From: an uncultured Eubacteriales bacterium
GTDB lineage: Bacteria > Bacillota > Clostridia > Oscillospirales > Oscillospiraceae
DNA: 28,564 nt
Assembly (NCBI GenBank): GCA_959602365.1
Contig: CAUGSS010000030.1
Location: forward strand, 1-28,564
Direction: 5' to 3'
This document shows positions 14,344 to 21,286 of the stretch, piece after piece. Both the position numbers and the translations under genes were made by a program. A model generated the notes under the pieces. The model saw only the letters and a program-made list of their open reading frames with translations. It was not told where the DNA came from and made no database searches. Position 1 is the first letter of the stretch; each line of letters starts with the position of its first letter.

Positions 14344-14372
14344 TTGAGCCGGGGCGGGTTTTCTGTTACAAT
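14344..14372 (+). promoter_or_regulatory. promoter of the dus gene
   Basis: TTGAGC (4 of 6) and TACAAT (5 of 6) with a 17-nt spacer on the plus strand; start near 14379, about 58 nt before the ATG. Confidence 0.6.
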
Positions 14373-14436
14373 AGGGGCGCGGCGGGGCCGACGGCCCCAA
14401 AGCCCCTATGCAAGACTGAACCTTCGGAGGAATTTT

Positions 14437-15405
14437 ATGGATATCGGCGGCGTACACATCCCCACCCCTCTGGCCCTGGCCCCCATGGCCGGAGTGACCG
14501 ACCTGGCCTTCCGCACCATCTGCCGCCAGGCCGGGGCGGGCTATACCTGCACTGAGATGGTCAGCGCCAAGGCCCTGTGCTTCCAGGACCGGAAGACCCA
14601 GCAGATCATGGAGCTGGGGGAAGGGGAACACCCGGCGGCGGTGCAGATCTTCGGCAGCGATGTGGACTGCATGGCCCGGGCGGCGGAAAAGGTGGCCCGC
14701 CAGGCCAACCCGGATGTGATCGACATCAACATGGGCTGCCCCGTGCCCAAGGTGGCCGCCCACGGGGACGGCAGCGGCCTGATGCGCACCCCGGAGCTGG
14801 CCGCCCGGATCGTGGCGGCGGTGAAGGGGGCCAGCGGCAAGCCGGTCACCGTCAAGATGCGCAAAGGCTGGGACAAGGGCAGCGTCAACGCGGTGGAATT
14901 CGCCCAGCTGATGGAGTCCGCCGGGGCGGACGCCCTGGCCGTCCACGGCCGCACCCGGGCCCAGATGTACGCGGGCAAGGCGGACTGGGACATCATCCGC
15001 CTGGTCAAGCAGGCGGTGCACATCCCGGTGATCGCCAACGGGGACGTGGCCGAGCCCGAGGACGCGGTGCACATTCTCCACTACACCGGCTGCGACATGG
15101 CCATGATCGGCCGGGGCTGCTTCGGCAACCCCTGGATTTTCACCCGGGCCCTGGCCGCCCTGGAGGGAAAGCCAGTCCCTCCCCTGCCGCCCCTCTCAGA
15201 GCGCTGCGACACGGCAGTGCGCCAGTTTGAGCTGGCCCGGGCGCAGAAAGGGGAAAAGATCGCCTGCCTGGAGGCCCGGAAGCACTACGCCTGGTACCTG
15301 AAAGGGGTGCCCTACGCCAGCTATTGGAAATCGGAGATCAGCAAGATTCAGACCATGGAGGACATCTACCGGGTCACCGAGGGAATCAAAAACGACCTGT
15401 GCTGA
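14437..15405 (+). CDS. dusB: tRNA-dihydrouridine synthase (DusB-like)
   Basis: 322-residue FMN-dependent enzyme that reduces specific uridines in tRNA to dihydrouridine, using NADPH. The TIM-barrel core begins with ALAPMAGVTDLAFR (13-26) and has the catalytic C101 in INMGCPVPK, the phosphate/FMN contacts HGRTR (170-174), ANGDV (200-204) and GRG (225-227). KHYAWYLKG near the C-terminus belongs to the helical RNA-binding domain. Length is normal. GGAGG lies 6 nt before the ATG at 14437. It is monocistronic with its own promoter. The B subtype is the common Firmicutes form; I am less sure of the subtype than of the enzyme. Confidence 0.95.
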   Translation: MDIGGVHIPTPLALAPMAGVTDLAFRTICRQAGAGYTCTEMVSAKALCFQDRKTQQIMELGEGEHPAAVQIFGSDVDCMARAAEKVARQANPDVIDINMGCPVPKVAAHGDGSGLMRTPELAARIVAAVKGASGKPVTVKMRKGWDKGSVNAVEFAQLMESAGADALAVHGRTRAQMYAGKADWDIIRLVKQAVHIPVIANGDVAEPEDAVHILHYTGCDMAMIGRGCFGNPWIFTRALAALEGKPVPPLPPLSERCDTAVRQFELARAQKGEKIACLEARKHYAWYLKGVPYASYWKSEISKIQTMEDIYRVTEGIKNDLC

Positions 15406-15959
15406 CGGTTTGGTCTGGCCGCTGAAGACGGCAGGCTGAGCAAATCCGCCCCCAGGCCCCTGCCGGCAGCCGGGGCCCGAGCGCCTTTTCCTTCCGGCTC
15501 CCGGCCGCCCTGTCATCCGGTGTAACCAGCTCCCGGCCTTTCCCCGTCATCCTGAGCAACCGGCCCTCGCCCCCTGTCATCCTGAGCGAAGCGAAGGATC
15601 TTCTCTCGCACACCTCCAGGCCCTCACAGAAGATGCTTCGTCGCTTCGCTCCTCAGCATGACACAGGGGAAGGCAGGACGGGTCATCCCCGACGGTGCCG
15701 GGCGGAAGCATGAATCGCGCCGGGCCGGCCGGCGCGGGAGCCAGGGGCGGCAGCGAGAACCCGGGCGGGACGGGTTGAACAAAATCCGGAGGGCGCCCTG
15801 CGGCAGGGGCGTCGTCTCCCTCCCCAAACACAACAGGCAGCTCCTTCGCGCTGCTCAGGACGGCCGCGCGGCAGGCGGACAAGCCCGCCGTGCCCCTGCC
15901 GGCATGGATAATCAGGGCCAGGCCCCCGGGCCGCTCAGCCCGGAGAAAGAGGTGGTATG
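15406..15959. other. 554-nt gap without a supported gene
   Basis: The gap holds a dispersed repeat copy (15546-15664) and GC-rich sequence. The short open frames across it have no ribosome site and no family resemblance. A weak GGCCCC/GGGGCC hairpin with a late TTTT may end the dus transcript. I see no convincing sigma-factor promoter, although an autoregulated ECF promoter would be expected here. Confidence 0.5.
15546..15664. repeat. dispersed imperfect palindromic repeat
   Basis: Two left-half copies of GTCATCCTGAGC, then a full unit GTCATCCTGAGCGAAGCG...AAGGATCTT, spacer, GATGCTTCGTCGCTTCGC and CTCAGCATGACA. It is the same family as the array at 17422-18150. Confidence 0.75.
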
Positions 15960-16568
15960 ATGCGAACCGACGACCGCACCGAGGAACAGGTGCTGGTAAT
16001 GCGCGCCCAGCGGGGCGAGCAGGATGCCTTCCGGGTGTTGGTGGAGCGCTATCAGGGCCTGGTCTACACCCTGGCCCTGCGGATGGTAGCGCGGCCCGAG
16101 GACGCGGAGGACGCGGCCCAGGAGGCCTTTCTGGCCGCCTGGAAGGCGCTGCCCAAATTCCGCATGGACGCCAGGTTTTCCACCTGGCTCTACCGGCTGA
16201 CGGTGAACGCCGCCACCGACCTGCTGCGCCGCCGCCAAAAGGACAGCCGCAGCCAGAGCCTGGAGGATGAAGAGGCCCCCCTCCAGCTGTCCGACCCGGC
16301 CCCGGGCCCCGAGGAGCACGCCCAGGCCGCCGAGCGCCGGGCCGCCCTTCAGCGGGCCATCTCCGCCCTGTCGGAAAACCACCGGAAGATCCTGCTGCTC
16401 CGGGCGGTGAACGGCCTGGACTATCAGGAGATCGGCCAGTTGCTGGAGCTGACGCCGGGGACGGTGAAATCCCGGCTGGCCCGGGCCCGGCGGGAACTAC
16501 GGGACAAACTGATCGAGATGGGGAACTATTTCCCGCCGAATGCGTCTAAGGAACAGGAAAGGAGGTGA
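15960..16568 (+). CDS. ECF (sigma-70 family) RNA polymerase sigma factor
   Basis: 202-residue extracytoplasmic-function sigma factor. Region 2 (about 24-90) has FRVLVERYQGLVYTLALRM, the core-binding DAEDAAQEAFLAAWKAL and FSTWLYRLTVNAATDLLR. Region 4 (about 130-185) has LSENHRKILLLRAV, the DNA-binding DYQEIGQLLELTPGTVKSRL and ARARRELR. There is a charged linker but no C-terminal extension. Of the ATGATG pair, the second (15960) is 7 nt after AGAGG; the first is only 4 nt away. The next gene is a zinc-finger anti-sigma factor, so activity is likely held in check at the membrane until an envelope signal. Regulon unknown. Confidence 0.93.
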   Translation: MRTDDRTEEQVLVMRAQRGEQDAFRVLVERYQGLVYTLALRMVARPEDAEDAAQEAFLAAWKALPKFRMDARFSTWLYRLTVNAATDLLRRRQKDSRSQSLEDEEAPLQLSDPAPGPEEHAQAAERRAALQRAISALSENHRKILLLRAVNGLDYQEIGQLLELTPGTVKSRLARARRELRDKLIEMGNYFPPNASKEQERR

Positions 16569-16573
16569 GGTCG

Positions 16574-17371
16574 TTGGACCGCTGTGAACAGTATTGGGAT
16601 CTGATCTCCGCCAGCCTGGACGGCGGCCTCACCGCCGAGGAACAGGCCCGGCTGGACGCCCATCTGGCCCAGTGCCCCGACTGCCGCGCCCTGTGGGAAC
16701 AGCTGAGCGGCCTGGAGGCAGAACTGATGGAGCTGGAAGCCCCGGGGCCGGATTTTACAGACCGGGTGATGGCCGCCGTGGGGACAACCCAACAGGATAT
16801 CCCCTTCACCGACCTGCCCCAGAACCGTACGCCGGGCCGCCAGGCCCAAAAGCAGCTGGCCGCCTGGTGGAAACCGGTGCGCAATCTGGTGCTGGCCGCG
16901 GCCTGCTGCCTGATCCTGCTGGGATTGGGCCGGTTCGCCGCCCAGTTCTTCTCCTCCGGCAGCTCCAGCTCCAACAGCACCGGCGCGTCCATGGCCGCCC
17001 AGGACAACGCCGCAACGGGCTCTGAAGCCGAGACATCGGAGGCCGGGGACACCTCTAACAAGGTCTCGGAGGATGCAGCCCCCGGTGAAGCTGCGGGGAG
17101 CGCGAATGCCGGGGCCGCCTCGGACGCCCTGGACGGGGAGAGCGCCGCCCCAGCCCAGCTCTCCCTGCCGGACGGCGCCTATCTTCCCACCGGCGGAGCC
17201 ACCTCAGAGCTGCCCCAGGGCTATACCCTGGCCGGTACCCTGACAGAGGCCCAGGCCGGAGCGGCGGGGCTGACCGGCTGCGGCTATTACACCAACCCGG
17301 AGGAGCCGGGGGTGTGCTATGTGGCCCAGGGCGACGGGAGCTATCTCCGCTGGGAGCTGGCCGGGGAGTGA
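16574..17371 (+). CDS. zinc-finger (ZAS) anti-sigma factor, membrane-anchored
   Basis: 265-residue single-pass membrane protein. The cytoplasmic part (1-100) has the ZAS zinc motif H30-x3-C34-x2-C37, with C4 upstream, used to hold ECF sigma factors. One membrane helix spans about 102-124. Outside is a Ser/Asn/Ala/Glu-rich spacer (about 126-200) and a small folded-looking C-terminal domain (about 205-265) with YTLAGTLTEAQAGAAGL and CGYYTNPEEPGVCYV, perhaps a sensor. I place the start at the TTG at 16574, 9 nt after AGGAGG; the GTG at 16565 overlaps that site. It follows the sigma gene by 5 nt and ends in a strong terminator. Confidence 0.88.
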   Translation: MDRCEQYWDLISASLDGGLTAEEQARLDAHLAQCPDCRALWEQLSGLEAELMELEAPGPDFTDRVMAAVGTTQQDIPFTDLPQNRTPGRQAQKQLAAWWKPVRNLVLAAACCLILLGLGRFAAQFFSSGSSSSNSTGASMAAQDNAATGSEAETSEAGDTSNKVSEDAAPGEAAGSANAGAASDALDGESAAPAQLSLPDGAYLPTGGATSELPQGYTLAGTLTEAQAGAAGLTGCGYYTNPEEPGVCYVAQGDGSYLRWELAGE

Positions 17372-17386
17372 GCGTCCCAAAAAAGT

Positions 17387-17421
17387 AAAAAGCGGGGCTG
17401 CTGCTGCAGCCCTGCTTTTTT
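17387..17421 (+). terminator. terminator of the sigma/anti-sigma operon
   Basis: AAAAAGC and GGGCTGC (17387-17401) pair GCAGCCC and GCTTTTT (17406-17420), with a 4-nt loop and one mismatch, giving a run of T into TTTTTTG. It is 16 nt after the anti-sigma stop. Confidence 0.9.
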
Positions 17422-17540
17422 GTCATCCTGAGCGCTCCCTCTGTCATTCTGGGCACATACCCCTATGGTCATCCTGGGCGCCTCCCCCCATTGTCATCCT
17501 GAGCACCTCCCCCATTGTCATCCTGAGCGCCTCCCCCATT
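17422..17540 (+). repeat. short ~24-nt direct repeats of the array's left arm
   Basis: GTCATCCTGAGC-type units begin at 17422, 17443, 17468, 17493 and 17517 (steps of 21, 25, 25, 24, 24 nt). Each is a truncated first arm of the longer unit followed by a C-rich filler such as GCCTCCCCCATT. Confidence 0.85.
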
Positions 17541-18060
17541 GTCATCCTGAGCGCCAGCGAAGGATCTGCTTTCAGCCCACACCAGACCTATGGAAAAAGT
17601 TCCTTCGTCGCTGACGCTCCTCAGGATGACAAGGGCGGGAAAATGTCATCCTGAGCGCAGCGAAGGATCTGCTTTTGGCCCGCACCAAGCCTACGGAAAA
17701 AGATCCTTCGTCGCTGACGCTCCTCAGGATGACAAGGGCGGGGAAATGTCATCCTGAGCGCAGCGAAGGATCTGCTTTTGGCCCGCACCAGACCTATAGA
17801 AAAAGATCCTTCGTCGCTGACGCTCCTCAGGATGACAAGGGCAGGAAAATGTCATCCTGAGCGCAGCGAAGGATCTTCTTCCGATCCACACCTGGCCTAC
17901 GCAAAAAGATCCTTCGTCGCTGATGCTCCTCAGGATGACAAGGGCGGGGAAATGTCATCCTGAGCGCCAGCGAAGGATCTGCTTTCAGCCCGCACCAGAC
18001 CTATAGAAAAAGATCCTTCGTCGCTGACGCTCCTCAGGATGACAAGGGCGGGAAAATGTC
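17541..18060. repeat. tandem array of five ~103-nt imperfect palindromes
   Basis: Units start at 17541, 17645, 17748, 17851 and 17954, with a sixth partial unit at 18058 (spacings 104, 103, 103, 103, 104). Each has an outer inverted repeat, GTCATCCTGAGCG...CAGCGAAGGATCT against AGATCCTTCGTCGCTG...CTCAGGATGAC, around a ~20-nt variable centre. It is a REP-like element: non-coding, and able to form a long hairpin per unit. Open frames across it repeat SFVADAPQDDKG and are not genes. The array fills most of an 807-nt gap between convergent genes. Confidence 0.9.
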
Positions 18061-18152
18061 ATCCTGAGCGCAGCGAAGGAGCTTTCCCCGGCATTTGTCC
18101 CTGGGGGAAACGATGCTTCGCCCCTTGGGGCTCAGCATGACAGAATCGCTTT
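18058..18152. repeat. hybrid last repeat unit
   Basis: Begins as a sixth array unit, then switches after GCAGCGAAGGA to a different right half, TTGTCCCTGGGGGAAAC, GATGCTTCGCCCC and GGGGCTCAGCATGAC. That right half is the reverse complement of the element at 11179-11241. Confidence 0.75.
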
Positions 18153-18178
18153 GCCCTGCGGCGCGGCCCTTCTTGATT

Positions 18179-19078
18179 TCACTCCACCGGCGCGTAGCAC
18201 AGGGAGTTGCCCCGCAGGGTGAGCCGGTGGCTGCCCGAGTCCACCAGATACTCCATATAGGGCCGCAGGAACCGCTCCAGATTCTGGGCCTTCTTCACGG
18301 TGCTGACCACCACCCCCATGCGCTGGCACACGGCCCCGCAGATCTCGTCGGAGGACATGGGCCGGTCCACCAGGGCCCGCACCTCGGCCAGCTGGCGCTC
18401 CATGACCTGGAGGTTTTCCTCCACCAGCGCGTCGAAGCCCTCGTAGAGCACCCCGCAGTGGGCCACCGCCATGGCCTGACAATCCAGCCCCTTCAGGCTC
18501 CGGATGGTGTCCAGGCTCTGCTGGAAGTTGAAGGCGTAGGGCAGCCGGGAGGTGTGCAGGGTGCGCCCGCACATCAGCGCGTCCCCGATATAGCACACGT
18601 TGTCCGGGGTGATATAGGCCGCGTGGTCCATGGCGTGGCCCGGGGTGTGGAGCACCCGGAAGCGCACCCCCCGGAACAGGGTGTCCGTCTCCTCGGGGCG
18701 GATCACATGGTCCACCAGGCAGGGGATCTGGGACCGCTCCGGGTCAGAGGCCACCTGCCCCGCCGAGTAGACATAGAGATGGCTCTTCACCGAGGCCAGG
18801 GTGCGGCAGATCTCCGCCTCCCCCAGGGGCAGGGCCACCGGACAGTTGAACTTCTCGGAGAGATACCGGGTGTTGCCGAAGTGGTCAAAATGGGTGTGGG
18901 TGCACAGCAGACCGATGGGGGTCAGGCCGTACCGGGCCAAATCCCTCTCCAGCTCCTCCCGCAGGGCATAGGGGCCGGTGTCCATCAAAATGCAGTGGCT
19001 GCTGTCCGTCCGGTAGAGCGGGATGATCTGATGCCCGGACAGGCACCAGGTGTTGCCGCTGATCTGTTTCAATTCCAT
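18179..19078 (-). CDS. metallo-beta-lactamase-fold hydrolase
   Basis: 299-residue cytoplasmic metallo-hydrolase of the glyoxalase II-like group. Metal ligands are visible: H61, H63, D65 and H66 of THTHFDH, H148 in HTPGHAMD, D166 in IGDAL, and probably H207 in AVAHCG. The C-terminal ~80 residues (about 220-299) are helical, with EENLQVMERQLAEVRALV, and add an accessory domain. The group includes thioesterases, lactonases and phosphodiesterases, so the substrate is open. The start is ATG 19078, 9 nt after GAGGG; ATG 19105 lacks a site. It has its own promoter and is divergent from the alkyltransferase-like gene. Confidence 0.88.
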   Translation of the reverse strand: MELKQISGNTWCLSGHQIIPLYRTDSSHCILMDTGPYALREELERDLARYGLTPIGLLCTHTHFDHFGNTRYLSEKFNCPVALPLGEAEICRTLASVKSHLYVYSAGQVASDPERSQIPCLVDHVIRPEETDTLFRGVRFRVLHTPGHAMDHAAYITPDNVCYIGDALMCGRTLHTSRLPYAFNFQQSLDTIRSLKGLDCQAMAVAHCGVLYEGFDALVEENLQVMERQLAEVRALVDRPMSSDEICGAVCQRMGVVVSTVKKAQNLERFLRPYMEYLVDSGSHRLTLRGNSLCYAPVE

Positions 19079-19115
19079 ACGCTGTTTCCCTCTGATTCCA
19101 TCCAATGTTTTCTAT

Positions 19116-19144
19116 ATTTTAGCACATCGCCCCCCACCATGCAA
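19116..19144 (-). promoter_or_regulatory. promoter of the metallo-hydrolase gene
   Basis: Minus-strand TTGCAT (4 of 6) and TAAAAT (5 of 6) with a 17-nt spacer; start near 19109. Confidence 0.6.
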
Positions 19145-19281
19145 GAAAGCCCCCTCCCACGGGCGGCTTCGGCCCGGGAAACTCCCAGCGCACGGAGACG
19201 GCAGGGTGCTGCGGGCACCCTGTCGGCCCAGGCCGTTGGCCGCGGCGGCCCGCCCGGGGGTGAAATGTTCAAACCGCCTCA

Positions 19282-19310
19282 TTGACTTTCTCTCCCGCTC
19301 CGTCTATCAT
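19282..19310 (+). promoter_or_regulatory. promoter of the alkyltransferase-like gene
   Basis: TTGACT (5 of 6) and TATCAT (5 of 6), 17 nt apart on the plus strand. The expected start is near 19317, right at the Shine-Dalgarno, so the 5' UTR would be only about 14 nt. Confidence 0.65.
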
Positions 19311-19330
19311 CGGGACAGGAGGTGACCGCT

Positions 19331-19822
19331 ATGGCCCACGAGGACAGAAAAGATTTCAACGCCATGCTCCGCCGGGACAACGGCATGCCCAAAATCCAGA
19401 TTGTCACCGACCAGGCCACGATCCAAAAATACGGGGGCGAGCGCATGTATTTCGCCCCGCCCATCGCCTACGACGCCCTGATGAGGGCCGTCCCCCGGGG
19501 CAAGGTGATCACCCTGGGCGAGATCCGTGCCCATCTGGCCCGGCAAAACGGCGCCGACTTCACCGACCCCATCACCGCGGGCATCTTTGTCTCCATCGCC
19601 GCCTGGGCCAGCGCCCAGCGCGCCGGGGACGAGACCCCCTACTGGCGCACGCTGAAGGCGGGGGGCGAGCTGAACCCCAAATACCCCGGCGGCGTCCAGG
19701 CCCAGCAGGAGCGGCTGGAGGCCGAGGGCCACACGGTCCTGCGAAAGGGGCGCAAGCACCTGCGCTACTATGTAAAAGACTATCAGAAAGTCCTCTTTGA
19801 CCTGGACGGCATTGAGGACTGA
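19331..19822 (+). CDS. alkyltransferase-like (MGMT DNA-binding domain) protein without the active cysteine
   Basis: 163-residue protein resembling the DNA-binding domain of O6-alkylguanine alkyltransferases. AYDALMRAVPRGKVITLGEIRAHL contains the usual GKV(I/V)T(L/Y)G(E/D)I motif; at the place of the catalytic PCHR box it reads PYWR (103-106), so no methyl-accepting cysteine is visible. Such alkyltransferase-like proteins are known to bind alkylated guanine and hand it to nucleotide excision repair. The QQERLEAEGHTV segment corresponds to the C-terminal helix. The ATG at 19331 lies 8 nt after AGGAGG; an upstream GTG overlaps that site. The N-terminal 40 residues are extra and unassigned. Confidence 0.78.
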   Translation: MAHEDRKDFNAMLRRDNGMPKIQIVTDQATIQKYGGERMYFAPPIAYDALMRAVPRGKVITLGEIRAHLARQNGADFTDPITAGIFVSIAAWASAQRAGDETPYWRTLKAGGELNPKYPGGVQAQQERLEAEGHTVLRKGRKHLRYYVKDYQKVLFDLDGIED

Positions 19823-19834
19823 CCCGCCGCCCCC

Positions 19835-19863
19835 TGGGCATCTCTCCCGAGGTGTGCTACAAT
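19835..19863 (+). promoter_or_regulatory. candidate promoter of the GNAT pair
   Basis: TGGGCA and an extended -10 TGCTACAAT (TACAAT at 19858-19863), 17 nt apart on the plus strand; start near 19870. Confidence 0.45.
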
Positions 19864-19895
19864 GGGGGCATATGAGTTCAAAAGGAGCGATCCCC

Positions 19896-20498
19896 ATGCC
19901 CTCACCCATCACCCTGCGGGTGGCCCGCCCCGGCGACGCCCCCGCCCTGCTGGCCGTCTACGCCCCCTACGTCCGGGACACCGCCGTCTCGTTTGAATAT
20001 GAGGTGCCCTCTCAGGAGGAGTGTGCCCGGCGCATTGCCCGCACCCTGGAGAAATACCCCTATCTGGTGGCCCAGCGGGAGGGGGAGCTCCTGGGGTACG
20101 CCTGCACCGGCCCCTTCGTGGGCCGGGCGGCCTACGGCTGGGCGGCGGAGACCTCCATCTACCTGCGCCAGGACCGCCGCCGCCAGGGGGCGGGCCGGGC
20201 CCTCTACACCGCCCTGGAGGCCCTCTCCCGGGCCCAGCACCTCACCGTCCTCTACGCCTGCATCGGCTCCCCGGAGGTGGAGGACGAGCACCTGAGCCAC
20301 GACAGCGAGCGCTTTCACACCCGGATGGGCTACCGCCTGGCGGGCACCTTCCGCCGCTGCGGCCGGAAGTTCGGCCGGTGGTATGACATGGTGTGGATGG
20401 AGAAGCCCCTGACCGACGACCCGGGCGACCCGGGGGAGGTGATTCCCTTCCCGGAGCTGGACCCGGCGGTGCTGGAAGCCCTGCATATCGGCCGCTAA
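19896..20498 (+). CDS. GNAT acetyltransferase, PAT/MnaT-like
   Basis: 200-residue acetyltransferase resembling phosphinothricin- and methionine-analogue-acetylating enzymes (PAT/MnaT). The opening RVARPGDAPALLAVYAPYV and SFEYEVPSQEE, the acetyl-CoA loop DRRRQGAGRALYTALE and the FHTRMGYRLAGTFRRCGRKFGRWYDMVWM end follow that family. The C-terminal ~35 residues (after MEKPL) are extra and acidic. The substrate is probably an amino-acid-like toxin or metabolite, by family only. AAGGAG lies 8 nt before the ATG at 19896; an upstream ATG at 19872 lacks a site. It is followed at 37 nt by another GNAT with no promoter between, suggesting one operon. Confidence 0.88.
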   Translation: MPSPITLRVARPGDAPALLAVYAPYVRDTAVSFEYEVPSQEECARRIARTLEKYPYLVAQREGELLGYACTGPFVGRAAYGWAAETSIYLRQDRRRQGAGRALYTALEALSRAQHLTVLYACIGSPEVEDEHLSHDSERFHTRMGYRLAGTFRRCGRKFGRWYDMVWMEKPLTDDPGDPGEVIPFPELDPAVLEALHIGR

Positions 20499-20535
20499 GG
20501 CGCGCCGAGTATGGTTTCGAAGAGAGGACAACGCC

Positions 20536-21126
20536 ATGAGCACACCCGAACTGGAGACGGCCCGGCTGATCTTAAGGCAATTTACGCCAGACGACCTCCC
20601 CGCCCTGTATGAGCTCTTCCACGACAGAGAAGTCAACCGCTTTCTGCCCTGGTTCCCGGTGAACTCTCTGGCGGAAGCGCGGGAATTCTGCCGGAAGCGC
20701 TACGGAGGCCCCTGCACCAGCGGGGAGTACCACTATGCAATCTGCCGGAAGGCAGAGGGCACCCCCATCGGCTATATCGACGTGGGCCCGGAGGAGAGCC
20801 GGGATTTCGGCTACGGGCTGCGCAAAGAATACTGGCGCCTGGGGCTTGTGACCGAGGCGGGGCAGGCGGTGATCCGGCAGCTGAGGGCGGACGGCGTCCC
20901 ATACATCACGGCCACCCACGATGTGAAAAACCCCCGCAGCGGCGCGGTCATGAAACGTCTGGGCATGAAATACTGCTATTCCTATGAGGAGCGCTGGATG
21001 CCCAAAGATGTCGTCGTCACCTTCCACATGTACCAGCTGAACCTGGACGGAGACCGGGGCAGGGTATACCAGGGCTATTGGAACCGCGCCGCGGTCCGCT
21101 GGGTGGAAGCTGCCGCCGCCCTGTGA
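20536..21126 (+). CDS. GNAT acetyltransferase, RimJ/RimL-like
   Basis: 196-residue GNAT. LETARLILRQFTPDDLPALYELF is the typical start; DFGYGLRKEYWRLGLVTEAGQAVI carries the acetyl-CoA-binding part, and NPRSGAVMKRLGMKYCYSYEERW the C-terminal helix and strand of the family. The substrate is unknown. GAGAGGA precedes the ATG. It is probably the second gene of the GNAT operon and is ended by the terminator shared with ileS. Confidence 0.88.
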   Translation: MSTPELETARLILRQFTPDDLPALYELFHDREVNRFLPWFPVNSLAEAREFCRKRYGGPCTSGEYHYAICRKAEGTPIGYIDVGPEESRDFGYGLRKEYWRLGLVTEAGQAVIRQLRADGVPYITATHDVKNPRSGAVMKRLGMKYCYSYEERWMPKDVVVTFHMYQLNLDGDRGRVYQGYWNRAAVRWVEAAAAL

Positions 21127-21180
21127 CTTTGTGCGCCTCCGCCCCGCCGCTCCGTCCGCCGCCCCCCAGCTCCCGGTCAT

Positions 21181-21236
21181 AAACAGAAAAAGGACAGGCA
21201 CGCCGCTCTTTTGTGCGGCGTGCCTGTTTTCTGTTT
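21181..21236. terminator. bidirectional terminator between the GNAT pair and ileS
   Basis: 13-bp perfect stem ACAGGCACGCCGC (21194-21206)/GCGGCGTGCCTGT (21215-21227). The plus strand continues TTTCTGTTTTG; the minus strand continues CCTTTTTCTGTTT. It ends both convergent transcripts. Confidence 0.88.
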
Positions 21237-21286
21237 TGTCCTTTAAAATGTGCCGGAAATCCGGTTTCACCGGGCAGATGTCTTTC

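Noticed and set aside
15577..15960. Small genes in the gap before the sigma factor, on either strand
   Set aside because: No ribosome sites; they run through the dispersed repeat and have shadow-like composition.
17675..17963. Open frames in the repeat array, with SFVADAPQDDKG repeats
   Set aside because: They follow the 103-nt repeat exactly and have no ribosome sites; such repeats are often mis-called as genes.
17541..18060. CRISPR array
   Set aside because: Units are ~103-nt palindromes with near-identical spacers, far from the 24-37-nt repeats and unique spacers of CRISPR, and no cas gene is near.
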